The position numbers and the translations under genes are program-made. Shown one piece after another: positions 33,589-42,384 of a stretch of DNA of 64,000 nt (positions are counted from its first letter, which is position 1; each line of letters opens with the position of its first letter). The notes below the pieces were generated by a model that worked only from the letters and a program-made list of their open reading frames with translations, was not told the origin of the DNA and did no database searches. The DNA is from JAWOLE01 sp035263845. Lineage in GTDB: Bacteria; Acidobacteriota; Thermoanaerobaculia; UBA5066; Gp7-AA6. The stretch lies in contig DATFQY010000075.1 of the NCBI GenBank assembly GCA_035263845.1, positions 1 to 64,000 of the forward strand, in the 5' to 3' direction.

Positions 33589-34806
33589 TCAACGCCCGGC
33601 GGCGGCGAAGACCACCACCGAGCTGTTCCCGCCGAAGGCGAAGGAGTTGGAAAGGGCGATGTCCACGCGCCCCTCGCGCGCGACGTTGGGAACGTAGTCG
33701 AGGTCGCAGGCCGGGTCGGCGTTCTCGTAGTGGATGGTGGGCGGGATCAACTGGTCGCGGACGGTCAGGACCGTCGCGACGCCCTCGATGGCCCCCGAGG
33801 CGCAGAGGCAGTGGCCGACCATGGACTTGATGGAGGAGACCGGGATCTGCCGGGCCCGGTCGCCGAGCGCCGCCTTGATCGCCGCGGTCTCGGCGGAATC
33901 GTTCTGCGGAGTCGCGGTGCCGTGGGCGTTGATGTAGTCCACGTCGGAGGCGTTGACGCCCGCGCACTCCAGCGCCGCCGAGAGCGTTCTCCCGCCGGCG
34001 GCGCCCGTCGGGTCGGGAGCGGTCATGTGGTATGCGTCGGAGGTGACGCCGTAGCCGAGGAACTCGGCGAGGATCGGCGCGCCGCGCCGCCGCGCCCGCT
34101 CCCGCTCCTCGAAGACCAGGATCCCCGCGGCCTCGCCGATGGAGAGCCCCTTGCGCTCGCGGTCGAAGGGGCGGCAAGGCTCCGGGTCCACGGACCGCAG
34201 CGAGTTGAAGCCGCCGTAGGTCAGGCGCGCGAGGACGTCGGAGCCACCCGTGATCACGACGTCGGCCCAGCCCGAGGCGATCGCGTCGTGCGCGTAGCCC
34301 ATCGCGTTGGCGGAGGAGGAGCAGGCTGTCGTGATCGTCGATTTGATCCCCTCCGCGCCGAAGTGCTGGGCCACGCGGTCGGTGATTGCGTCGGGCATGT
34401 GGTTGAGGACCCGGGAGGGGCGGGCCTTGCGCCCGTGGAGGTGGCGGAAGAAGAAGTCCTCCGAGTCCAGCAGCCCGGAGGTGCCGCCGCCCAGGATGAC
34501 GCCGACGCGGGAGAGGTCCTCGCGCGAGAGGTCGAGGCCCGACTGCGCGACCGCTTCCCGTGCGGCGGCGAGCCCCATCCGGTCGGCGCGCGACATGCGG
34601 CGCTTCTCGGCGGCGGTCAGGAAGCCGTCGGGGATCTCGGAGACTTCGGCGGCCGTCTGCGTCCGGTAGGGCACCGCGTCGAACAGCGAGACCGGGCGGA
34701 TCCCGCACTTTCCGGCGAGCAGGTTCGACCAGAATTCCCGGACGTCGGCGCCGATCGAGGCGACCGCGCCGATACCCGTCACCACCACTCGACGGTCCTT
34801 GATCAT
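33589..34806 (-). CDS. Beta-ketoacyl-ACP synthase (FabF-like, KS-alpha)
   Basis: A 405-residue condensing enzyme with all catalytic residues: C162 in TTACSSSANAMG, H295 in NAHGTATPQND, and K327/H332 in KSMVGHCLCASGA. It elongates an acyl-ACP with malonyl-ACP. Because an inactive partner and a thioesterase follow in the same operon, it may belong to a small type II polyketide, aryl-polyene or special fatty acid pathway rather than core synthesis; no ACP, reductase or dehydratase gene is present here. ATG at 34806 is chosen because the KS fold starts at once (RRVVVTGIGAV). Confidence 0.9.
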   Translation of the reverse strand: MIKDRRVVVTGIGAVASIGADVREFWSNLLAGKCGIRPVSLFDAVPYRTQTAAEVSEIPDGFLTAAEKRRMSRADRMGLAAAREAVAQSGLDLSREDLSRVGVILGGGTSGLLDSEDFFFRHLHGRKARPSRVLNHMPDAITDRVAQHFGAEGIKSTITTACSSSANAMGYAHDAIASGWADVVITGGSDVLARLTYGGFNSLRSVDPEPCRPFDRERKGLSIGEAAGILVFEERERARRRGAPILAEFLGYGVTSDAYHMTAPDPTGAAGGRTLSAALECAGVNASDVDYINAHGTATPQNDSAETAAIKAALGDRARQIPVSSIKSMVGHCLCASGAIEGVATVLTVRDQLIPPTIHYENADPACDLDYVPNVAREGRVDIALSNSFAFGGNSSVVVFAAAGR

Positions 34807-34858
34807 CCTTTGCACATCCGGCCGCGATTCTCGCATATCTGGGCCATAATCCGCCGCG

Positions 34859-35302
34859 ATGCGAGAGCGCGTGGACTGGCACACGTACTTCATGAACATC
34901 GCGCACCAGGTCGCCACGCGCGCGACGTGCCCGCGCAAGCACGTGGGCGCCGTCATCGCGCGCGACCGCACGATCCTCTCGACCGGCTACAACGGCTCGG
35001 TGCGCGGCCTGCCGCACTGCGAGGACGTCGGCTGCGTGATGGAGGACGGCCACTGCGTGTGGACCGTGCACGCGGAGGCCAACGCGATCATCCAGGCCGC
35101 GAAGAACGGCGTCTCGGTGACGGGGGCGGAGCTGTACACGACGGCGAGCCCGTGCTGGCCGTGCTTCAAGCTGATCGCCAACGCCGGCATCACGAAGGTC
35201 TATTACGGCGAGTTCTACCGCGACGAGAAGTCCCTGAAGGTCGCGAAGGAAGCCGGCATCGAGCTGGTGGACCTGGGCCACCCGCAGCCCGTCGAGAGAT
35301 AG
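34859..35302 (+). CDS. dCMP deaminase / cytidine-deaminase family protein
   Basis: A 147-residue zinc enzyme that probably deaminates dCMP to dUMP for thymidylate synthesis. The zinc and catalytic motifs are TVHAEANAI (His and Glu) and TASPCWPCFKLI (two Cys), and the substrate motif TGYNGSVRGLPHC is typical of dCMP deaminases/ComEB. Its size fits the family. Divergent from the KS operon, 52 bp away. Confidence 0.9.
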   Translation: MRERVDWHTYFMNIAHQVATRATCPRKHVGAVIARDRTILSTGYNGSVRGLPHCEDVGCVMEDGHCVWTVHAEANAIIQAAKNGVSVTGAELYTTASPCWPCFKLIANAGITKVYYGEFYRDEKSLKVAKEAGIELVDLGHPQPVER

Positions 35303-35308
35303 CCCGCG

Positions 35309-36037
35309 TCAGGAGCTCTGGGCTTCGTCGCGCGCGTCGCGGCGGCGGGGGGAGACCTGGGTCTCCTCGCCGTCGAGCATCTTGAGGCACTCCTCCAGCG
35401 CGGCGCGAGAAGAGGCGGTGACCCGGAAGAAGCGGCAGCCGAGGCCGCCCTCGGGCTCCTGGCCCATGCGCACGACCAGCGCCTCGGCGACGACCGTCAA
35501 CGGTTTCTCCCCCGGGACCTCGAAGGAGACCTCGATGCGGGCGCCGATGGGCTGGCGCACGGGCGTCTGGATGAAGAAGCCGCCGCGGGAGAGGTCCTTG
35601 ATCGTGCCGTTGTGCTGGAGGCCGTCGCGCCAGAACGTGATCGGCCACCCTGCCTTGCTTCGCGTTCCGTCTCTCGGGAAGAGCAGAAGGTGCCGCCGCA
35701 CGCTGTCGCCGATGGACGTTTCGTCGCAAGGCTTGTCGAGACACTCGTCCGCTCCGGCGCGCCGCCCGTCCTCGGTCGCGAGCGGCCCGCCGGAGGTGAT
35801 GACGATCGGAGTGTGCGCGAAGTGCGGGTCCGCCTTGAGCACCCGGCACGCGTCGATCCCGCTCATGCCGATCATGTCGGCGTCGAGAAAGATGATGTTG
35901 GGCCGCTCGCGCCGGGCCATCGAGAGCGCGTCGGCCGCGCTCCCGGCGAGCACTACCCGGCACCGGGTCTTGCGCTCGACCTTGTCGGCGATCGTACGGA
36001 ACTGGCCCGTGTCGTCCGCGAGCAGGATGCACTGCAT
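35309..36037 (-). CDS. Response regulator with PilZ output domain
   Basis: A 242-residue protein. The receiver domain (1-120) has an acidic pocket (LLADDTG), phosphoacceptor Asp in IIFLDADMIG and Lys in LDKPCD. A PilZ domain follows (about 125-220) with IKDLSRGGFFIQTP, matching the D/NxSxxG half of the c-di-GMP motif; the RxxxR half is not clear. This might read phosphorylation plus c-di-GMP. Convergent with the dCMP deaminase gene, 6 bp away. Confidence 0.82.
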   Translation of the reverse strand: MQCILLADDTGQFRTIADKVERKTRCRVVLAGSAADALSMARRERPNIIFLDADMIGMSGIDACRVLKADPHFAHTPIVITSGGPLATEDGRRAGADECLDKPCDETSIGDSVRRHLLLFPRDGTRSKAGWPITFWRDGLQHNGTIKDLSRGGFFIQTPVRQPIGARIEVSFEVPGEKPLTVVAEALVVRMGQEPEGGLGCRFFRVTASSRAALEECLKMLDGEETQVSPRRRDARDEAQSS

Positions 36038-36069
36038 GGATTGTCGGCAATTATACGATCGGCCGGCCC

Positions 36070-37134
36070 ATGGACACGATCACTCACGGAATCGCCGGCT
36101 CGGTCGCGACGAGGGTCCTCGGGGAGCGCCCCGGCCGCATGGCGTTGATCCTCGGCTCGCTCGCCGCGATGTTCCCCGACTGCGACTTTCTCTTCACGCC
36201 CGACCGGATGAGCTACCTGCGCAACCACCGCGGGTGGACCCACTCCTTCCTGGCAATGCCGCTCTTCGCCCTGGCTCTCGCGCTGATCGCGCGATTCTTT
36301 TTCCGGCGCGCGAAGCTGCCGGACCTCTGGCTCTTCTGCGCGGCCGGGATCGTCAGCCACATCCTGCTCGACTGGATCACGTCTTTCGGCACGATGTTCT
36401 TTGTGCCGGTCAGCCGCGCCCGCTTCGCGCTCGACTGGGTCTTCATCCTGGATCCGTTCGTGACGGGCATCGCGACGCTATCGCTGCTGGCGGCCCTCTT
36501 CTGGCGGGCGAAGGGCCGCGCGGTCGCCGGCGCCGGAACGGCTCTGATCGTCCTCTACATCGCCTTCTGCGCCTGGCAGCACGGGCGGGCCCTGAAGGCG
36601 TGGCGCCGCATCGACACGCCGCCGGAGGGCGCGAGCATCGCCGTGCTGCCGCAGTTCCTGTCGCCGTTTCGCTGGCTCGGCCTGACGGACCTCCCCGGCG
36701 AGGTGCACGCCGCCTTCTTCGACATCGGCCCCTTCGCCCGCGGCGTTCCCGATCCGAAGCCTCCGGAGCGATGGACGGAGATCCTCTCGAGCCTCTCGGA
36801 CTTCTACCCTCCGCCCGAGCGCGCCGTGCTGCTGCGCTTCACCAAGCCGCCGCAGACTCGGCTTCTCAGCTCCGCCGAGGCGCTTCCCGACGTCCAGACC
36901 TATCTCGCGTTCGCGCGCTTCCCGTTCCTCACCGTCAAGCCGGCCCGGGACGGCGGCGTCTCGATCACCTTCGAGGACCTGCGCTTCCTTCCGTGGTTCT
37001 CCGGGCCGTGGCAGAGGGACCCGAAGGGAGGGATGCGCCGCCAGCCGTTCCAGTACCGCCTGACGCTCGACGCGTCAGGCCGGGTTCTGGACCGGGCCTT
37101 CGTCGTCGGTTCGCGGTTCGGCCGGGGGAGCTGA
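36070..37134 (+). CDS. YdjM/DUF457-type membrane-bound metal-dependent hydrolase
   Basis: A 354-residue protein with about five helices in the first 190 residues and a soluble C-terminal half. Histidine motifs MDTITHGIAGS, RGWTHSFLAMP and SHILLDWITSFGT match the LexA-induced YdjM family of predicted membrane hydrolases. Substrate unknown. The last 60 bases overlap the 3' end of the membrane protein gene on the other strand. Confidence 0.82.
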   Translation: MDTITHGIAGSVATRVLGERPGRMALILGSLAAMFPDCDFLFTPDRMSYLRNHRGWTHSFLAMPLFALALALIARFFFRRAKLPDLWLFCAAGIVSHILLDWITSFGTMFFVPVSRARFALDWVFILDPFVTGIATLSLLAALFWRAKGRAVAGAGTALIVLYIAFCAWQHGRALKAWRRIDTPPEGASIAVLPQFLSPFRWLGLTDLPGEVHAAFFDIGPFARGVPDPKPPERWTEILSSLSDFYPPPERAVLLRFTKPPQTRLLSSAEALPDVQTYLAFARFPFLTVKPARDGGVSITFEDLRFLPWFSGPWQRDPKGGMRRQPFQYRLTLDASGRVLDRAFVVGSRFGRGS

Positions 37135-38112
37135 CTCCGGCGCGGGCGCAGGCGCGACGTAGGAGTACTCCGGCGAGGGGACTCGCGTCAGGGCCTCGGA
37201 GATGCCCGCGTAGTAGCCGACCTTGACGAGGAGCCTCACGAAGACGAAGACCTGCTGCGTGAGGATCAGGGGCACCAGCGCAAAGCGCGCCTCGCCGCCG
37301 GCCGACGGGTCCGCCCAGAGCCAGACGAGGTAGAGGAACGCGGTCGTGAGCGTGTACCAGACGAGCACGCCCAGGAGCCGGATCGGCCGCCCCAGCGCGG
37401 CGGCGATGCCGGCGAAGAATCGGGAGACCGGCGGCAGGTCCGGCCGCGCCACCCACGTCGCCCGGACCGAGTCGGCGAGCAGCTTGATCGCGGCGAGCGC
37501 GAGAAGCAGTGCGGCGAGCCGCACCCCCGTCACGGCCAGCGCCTTCCCCTCGGTGTCGAGGGCCTGGACGCGGTCGCGCAGCGCCTCGCCGGTTTCGAGG
37601 TAAATCCAGCGGTACGCCAACCCCACGGCGGCGAGGGTCGCGAGGGTGAAGATCAGGAACGCGGGGAATCGCCTCATGCCCTCGCGGCCGAAGGTCACGA
37701 GCGAGGCCTTGGGCTCGCGCAGCGTGCCGAAGACGCCGCCCAGGGCGAACGCGTGCAGGACCACGGCGAGGAAGGCGAGCGAGACCGCCGCGGCGCCGAT
37801 GCCGCGCAGGTCGGCGAGCTGCGAGAAGCGCACGCCCTCGGTCGTCAGGAGGCCGGCGGCGAGGTCCGGCAGGTTGCCGAGAATGTCCGGGTGCTCCCGC
37901 TGGAGCGTCTCCCACAGCCCGAAGTCGGGGTTGGCCACCATCCGGCTGCCGGCGACGGAGTAGTCGAGCAGGTCGTGAAGGAAGTTGGAGATCGGCAGGA
38001 TCAGGACGGCGGTCAGGAGGAGCTGGATCAGCCAGAGCGAGACGGCGAGGTAGGGCTTGGACAGCGCGAGCGCGAGGCCCCTGCCGAAGCACGCCAGCGA
38101 GTTGCGTCTCAC
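37075..38112 (-). CDS. Multi-pass membrane protein, unknown function
   Basis: A 345-residue protein with about six hydrophobic segments (for example LWLIQLLLTAVLILPI, AVSLAFLAVVLHAFALGG, AFLIFTLATLAAVGLA) and a Pro/Ala/Glu-rich cytoplasmic tail. No family recognised; it resembles DUF4013-like permease-shaped proteins. The GTG start overlaps the stop of the M1 peptidase gene (GTGA), so the two are translated together. Confidence 0.72.
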   Translation of the reverse strand: MRRNSLACFGRGLALALSKPYLAVSLWLIQLLLTAVLILPISNFLHDLLDYSVAGSRMVANPDFGLWETLQREHPDILGNLPDLAAGLLTTEGVRFSQLADLRGIGAAAVSLAFLAVVLHAFALGGVFGTLREPKASLVTFGREGMRRFPAFLIFTLATLAAVGLAYRWIYLETGEALRDRVQALDTEGKALAVTGVRLAALLLALAAIKLLADSVRATWVARPDLPPVSRFFAGIAAALGRPIRLLGVLVWYTLTTAFLYLVWLWADPSAGGEARFALVPLILTQQVFVFVRLLVKVGYYAGISEALTRVPSPEYSYVAPAPAPESAPPAEPRTDDEGPVQNPA

Positions 38113-40115
38113 CACGCCACCGTCAGGAAATCCAGGAGGTTCTGCACCCAGAAGACGCTTCGCGAGGTCCAGCGCGCGGCCGCTCGGGGGTCCTTCTCGA
38201 CCCGGCGGCCGTTGTTGAACCGGTCGGTGTCCAGAAGGATCTTCTCGTCGGGGTCCACGACCGCCTCGACGAGCCTGGGCCCGGTGACGGTGAAGCGCGT
38301 CCAGCGAGCCTCGCCGTCCCACGATCCCCGCCAGGTTTTTCCGCCCTCGAACCGCAGGAGAACCTCGACGGGGAGGGCCGCCGCGCCGCGCCGGGTGACG
38401 GTGACGACGCTCGTCCAGCCGCGCGGCCGGGCGAGGTCCGGAGGTGGACCTTCCTCGAGCTTCCCTTCCTTCTCGAAGAGGCCCTTGGGAGCCTTCGCCC
38501 GGACGCTCGTCGCTTCCTCGACGGCGTAGTCCACCTCGTTGGAGGAGAAGAAGGTCCGGTCGAAGTACCACGTCCAGTCCTTCCCCGCGGCGTCGTTGAC
38601 CGCGGCGATGAAGTCGGCGATCTTAGGGTGGCGGAAGCGCCAGCGGTCGGCGTAGAGGCGAAGGGCGCGGTCCATCACCGGCGTGGTCAGGAGCCGCTCG
38701 AGGGTCGCCAGGGCGAGGGCGGTGTGCGAATAGCTCATCGCCGCGTAGGACCGCGAGTCGATGTACTTCCAGCTCGGGCCGGCGTGGATGTCGCGGGTCG
38801 AAACCTCGAAGAAGCGCCGGTTGGCGTCCACCGGGTAGTGCATGTCGATGCCGAGCGGGAACTTCAACCCGAAGATCGAGAGGTTCACGTGGTTGGGGCC
38901 GTACGCGGCGGCGAGCACGCGGTCGGTCATGTAAGTGTTGAAGCCCTCGTCGAGGTACGGCTCCTCGAACTCGTTGGAAGCGAGGAGGCCGTAGAAGAAC
39001 TGGTGCCCGAACTCGTGGACCGTGACCCCTTCGGGGGTGTGGACCGAGCGCGGCGCCGAGTAGGACGCGCCCCCGGTGATCAGCGTCGGGTACTCCATTC
39101 CTCCCGCCTGGCGCGCGCCCCAGGGCGGGTCCACGATCGTCAGCGTGTCGTAGGGATAGGCGCCCAGCACCCGGCCATAACCGGAGAGGGCGGCCCGCGC
39201 CGCGCGGAGGTACCGCTCGGCCTGGCTCGCGTGCTCCGGCTGGACGAGCAGGGTGATGTCCACGTCGTGGAGGCCCGCTTCGTGGAAGTGGTCTTTCACG
39301 ACGACGTAGCCCGGGTCCGCCGTCCACGCGAAGTCGTGCACACTGGCCTGGCGGAAGCGGTAGATGACGCGGTCGCCGGAGGTGGAGACTCGCTCCTCGA
39401 CCTGCTTGCCGGTTGCGCCCACTTTCCCGCGGTAGCGCACCGGCAGGTCCATCGAGACGTCGTAGTCTCCGAAGTCGGAGAAGAACTCGCTCCACGCGTG
39501 GAACTGGTGGCAGTTCCACCCGGCCTCCTCGAGGACGCCGACCTTGGGGAACCACTGGACGACCATGTAGAAGGGGCCCTTCCACCCGGTGCGGCGGGAG
39601 ACCCGCGGCAGGCGCGAGCGGAAGTCGATCGCCACGCTGACCGTCTGGCCGGACGCGACCGGGCGGGGAAGCCGGACCTCGGCGACGGTGCGGTCCTCCC
39701 GGTTTCCGTCGTCGGGCGCGATGTAGGCGAGCGTCGGGAGCAGGTCGGTGTTGTCCTGCAGGGTCATCCGCAGGATCTCGACCGAGCCCCACGACTCCGG
39801 GATCCTCTCGCCGCGCCGGCGTCCCTCGCCGCGCGACTCCTTCCAGAGCGTCGAGAGCTGGTTGCGGAACGCGTTCAGGTAGAGGTGGAACTGCAGCGTC
39901 TCCGCCGGCCGCGACGTCCGGTTGGTCCACGTCAGGAGCTCCGTGCCCTCGATCGTCCTGCGGTCGGTGTCCAGGCGGCACGAGATCTCGTAGGAGGCGA
40001 TCGGCGGAGTCAGAGGCGAGGTCTGCCCGAGCGCGGCGACCGCCGTCAGCATCGGAACGGCGAGGAGGATGTCGAAGAAGCCCGGCCGGCGTCTCGGCGT
40101 TTTTGCCGACACCAT
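38109..40115 (-). CDS. M1-family metallopeptidase, exported
   Basis: About 668 residues with an N-terminal hydrophobic segment (signal peptide or anchor, DILLAVPMLTAVAALG). The M1 gluzincin motifs are visible: HEFGHQFFYGLL (HExxH) followed by the downstream Glu in EPYLDEGFNTYM, and the exopeptidase-like GGMEYPTLI. Family members are zinc aminopeptidases. The C-terminal region after about residue 540 appears beta-rich and ends LLDFLTVAW. ATG at 40115 is given; a GTG three codons earlier is possible. Only about 23 bp separate it from ligA, which is divergent. Confidence 0.85.
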   Translation of the reverse strand: MVSAKTPRRRPGFFDILLAVPMLTAVAALGQTSPLTPPIASYEISCRLDTDRRTIEGTELLTWTNRTSRPAETLQFHLYLNAFRNQLSTLWKESRGEGRRRGERIPESWGSVEILRMTLQDNTDLLPTLAYIAPDDGNREDRTVAEVRLPRPVASGQTVSVAIDFRSRLPRVSRRTGWKGPFYMVVQWFPKVGVLEEAGWNCHQFHAWSEFFSDFGDYDVSMDLPVRYRGKVGATGKQVEERVSTSGDRVIYRFRQASVHDFAWTADPGYVVVKDHFHEAGLHDVDITLLVQPEHASQAERYLRAARAALSGYGRVLGAYPYDTLTIVDPPWGARQAGGMEYPTLITGGASYSAPRSVHTPEGVTVHEFGHQFFYGLLASNEFEEPYLDEGFNTYMTDRVLAAAYGPNHVNLSIFGLKFPLGIDMHYPVDANRRFFEVSTRDIHAGPSWKYIDSRSYAAMSYSHTALALATLERLLTTPVMDRALRLYADRWRFRHPKIADFIAAVNDAAGKDWTWYFDRTFFSSNEVDYAVEEATSVRAKAPKGLFEKEGKLEEGPPPDLARPRGWTSVVTVTRRGAAALPVEVLLRFEGGKTWRGSWDGEARWTRFTVTGPRLVEAVVDPDEKILLDTDRFNNGRRVEKDPRAAARWTSRSVFWVQNLLDFLTVAW

Positions 40116-40138
40116 TGGGGCCACTGTAGCATGCGGAC

Positions 40139-42163
40139 ATGGAGGAAAACGCGGCCGAGCCGCCTCCCGAGGCCCGCGCCCGCGCGCGCGAGCTGGCCGC
40201 GGAAATCCTCCGCCACGAGCGGCTCTACTACGTCGAATCGCGTCCTCAGATCACCGACGAGGAGTTCGACGCCCTGATGCGCGAGCTCCTCGCGCTCGAG
40301 GAGGAGTACCCGCAGCTCGCCACACCCGACTCCCCGGCGCGCCGGGTCGGCGGGACGCCGTCGGAGGGCTTCGACGCCGTTGCCCACGCCGTCCCGATGC
40401 TGTCGCTGGAAAACGCCTACTCCCTGGAGGAGGCGCAGGCCTGGCTGACCCGGGCCAGGCGCGTCCTCGGCGCCGAGCCTTCGGGGTACGTCGTGGAGCT
40501 CAAGATCGACGGCCTCTCGATCTCGCTCCGCTACGAGGACGGCGTCCTCGCCCGGGCGGCGACCCGCGGGGACGGGTTCCGCGGCGACGACGTGACGCCC
40601 AACGCCCGCACGATCCGGTCGATCCCTCTCTCGATCCCGGAGAAGACGCCGCTGGAGATCCGCGGTGAGGTCTTCTACCCGCGCAAGGCGTTCGAGAAGT
40701 TGAACGCGGCGCGCGAGGAGGAGGGGCTTGCGATCTTCGCCAACCCGAGGAACGCCGCCTCGGGCACGATGAAGCTGCTGGACTCGCGGGAGACCGCGCG
40801 GCGCGGGCTCGAGGCGTGGCTCTACGGGATCGCCGAAGCGACGCCGATGCCCGCCTCGCAGGGCGAGACGCTCGAGAGGCTCCGCGGGATGGGCTTCCGC
40901 GTCAACCCGAATTCCCGACGCTGCGCGACCTTCGAGGAGGTGTGGGCGTTCATCGAGGAGTGGAGGGAGAAGCGCCGCGAGCTCGACTTCGAGACCGACG
41001 GGGTCGTCGTGAAGGTGGATGGCCGCACGGAGCAGGCGCGACTGGGCTCGACCGCGAAGTCTCCGCGCTGGGCGCTCGCCGTCAAGTATCCGCCCGAAGA
41101 GAAGGTCACGGTCGTCGAAGCGATCTCCTTCCAGGTCGGGCGAACGGGGACGCTGACGCCGGTCGCTCACCTATCGCCGGTGCTCCTGGCCGGGACGACG
41201 GTCAAGCGGGCGACGCTTCACAACTACGAGGACCTCTCTCGCAAGGACGTGCGGGTGGGCGACACCGTCGTCGTCGAGAAGGGGGGCGACGTCATCCCCA
41301 AGGTCGTGCGGGTGGTGCTGGAGAAGCGGCCGCCGGAATCGAAGCCGTTCGAGATGCCGTCCAACTGCCCGGTCTGCGGCGACCCGGTCGTCCGGGAACC
41401 GGGAGAGGTGGCGACGCGGTGCGTCAACCCGGCGTGCCCGGCGGTGGTGCGGGAGGCGCTCCGGCACTTCTGCTCGAGGCGCGCGATGAACATCGAGGGA
41501 CTCGGCGAGAAGCTCGTGGACCAGCTCCTGCGCGCGGGGCTCTTGACCGACGTGGCGTCGATCTACGACCTGAAGGCGGAGGGCCTCGCGGAGCTCGAGC
41601 GGTGGGGCGAGAAGTCCGCGTCCAACCTCGTCGCGGAGATCGAGGGGAGCAAGGAGAACGACCTCTCGCGTCTCGTCTTCGCGCTGGGGCTTCGTCACGT
41701 GGGCGAGAAGGCCGCGCGCACGCTGGCGGAGCACTTCCGCACCCTCGACGCCATCGCCGCGGCGAGCGAGGAGGAGCTCCAGGCGGCCGAGGAGATCGGC
41801 CCGGCGACGGCCGCCGCGGTGGCGTCGTATTTCCGCCACCCTCGCCAGCAGGAGCTGATCGAGCGCCTGCGCCGCCACGGCGTCAACTTCGCCTCGCTTG
41901 CTCCCGAGAGGCCGAAGGCCGGAGCGCTGTCGGGCAAGACCGTGGTCATCACCGGGACGCTCCCGGGAGTCACCCGGGAGGAAGCCGCCGAGCGCCTCGT
42001 GGCGGCCGGCGCGAAAGTCGCCGGTTCCGTCTCGAAGAAGACCGACTTCCTCCTCGCCGGCGAGGAAGCCGGCTCGAAGCTCGAGAAGGCCCGCTCTCTC
42101 GGTGTCCGCGTCGTCTCCTGGGAAGAAATGGTGAAAGAATTGGAAGGTCTTTCAGGAGGGTGA
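40139..42163 (+). CDS. ligA: NAD-dependent DNA ligase
   Basis: A 674-residue enzyme that seals nicks in replication and repair. Adenylation lysine K122 in LKIDGLS, then the OB fold, the Cys4 zinc finger (CPVCGDPVV... RCVNPACPA, about 410-435), helix-hairpin-helix repeats (LGLRHVGEKAARTL) and a C-terminal BRCT domain starting SGKTVVITGTLPG. All domains are complete. The ATG begins MEENAAEPP. Confidence 0.97.
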   Translation: MEENAAEPPPEARARARELAAEILRHERLYYVESRPQITDEEFDALMRELLALEEEYPQLATPDSPARRVGGTPSEGFDAVAHAVPMLSLENAYSLEEAQAWLTRARRVLGAEPSGYVVELKIDGLSISLRYEDGVLARAATRGDGFRGDDVTPNARTIRSIPLSIPEKTPLEIRGEVFYPRKAFEKLNAAREEEGLAIFANPRNAASGTMKLLDSRETARRGLEAWLYGIAEATPMPASQGETLERLRGMGFRVNPNSRRCATFEEVWAFIEEWREKRRELDFETDGVVVKVDGRTEQARLGSTAKSPRWALAVKYPPEEKVTVVEAISFQVGRTGTLTPVAHLSPVLLAGTTVKRATLHNYEDLSRKDVRVGDTVVVEKGGDVIPKVVRVVLEKRPPESKPFEMPSNCPVCGDPVVREPGEVATRCVNPACPAVVREALRHFCSRRAMNIEGLGEKLVDQLLRAGLLTDVASIYDLKAEGLAELERWGEKSASNLVAEIEGSKENDLSRLVFALGLRHVGEKAARTLAEHFRTLDAIAAASEEELQAAEEIGPATAAAVASYFRHPRQQELIERLRRHGVNFASLAPERPKAGALSGKTVVITGTLPGVTREEAAERLVAAGAKVAGSVSKKTDFLLAGEEAGSKLEKARSLGVRVVSWEEMVKELEGLSGG

Positions 42164-42164
42164 A

Positions 42165-42380
42165 GTGGAGCTTCCGTCGCGCATCGTGATCTATTGCCCC
42201 GCCCTGGAATTGAAGAACAAGCCGGGCAGGCTGCTGGCCGTCTCTCCGCAGGGCTACTACGAGGTCCTCGTGGACATCGGGGAGCGGACGCACACGGCGC
42301 TGCTGCCGATCCACGAGACCGCGCTCGTCTTCGCCGAGCCGCAGCCGACGAGCGAGACGATGCCGGGACTGGAACGATAG
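42165..42380 (+). CDS. Small conserved-looking hypothetical protein
   Basis: A 71-residue acidic protein from a GTG start behind AGGAGGG, one base after the ligA stop. Pattern RIVIYCPALELKNKPG and YYEVLVDIGERTHTALLPI suggests a small beta-barrel, but I recognise no family. Co-transcribed with ligA. Confidence 0.65.
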   Translation: MELPSRIVIYCPALELKNKPGRLLAVSPQGYYEVLVDIGERTHTALLPIHETALVFAEPQPTSETMPGLER

Positions 42381-42384
42381 GTCC

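Noticed and set aside
38628..40277. Long open frame on the plus strand opposite the M1 peptidase
   Set aside because: Arg/Val/Gly-rich composition typical of antisense frames in GC-rich DNA, and no motif; the minus-strand frame has clear HExxH and domain structure.
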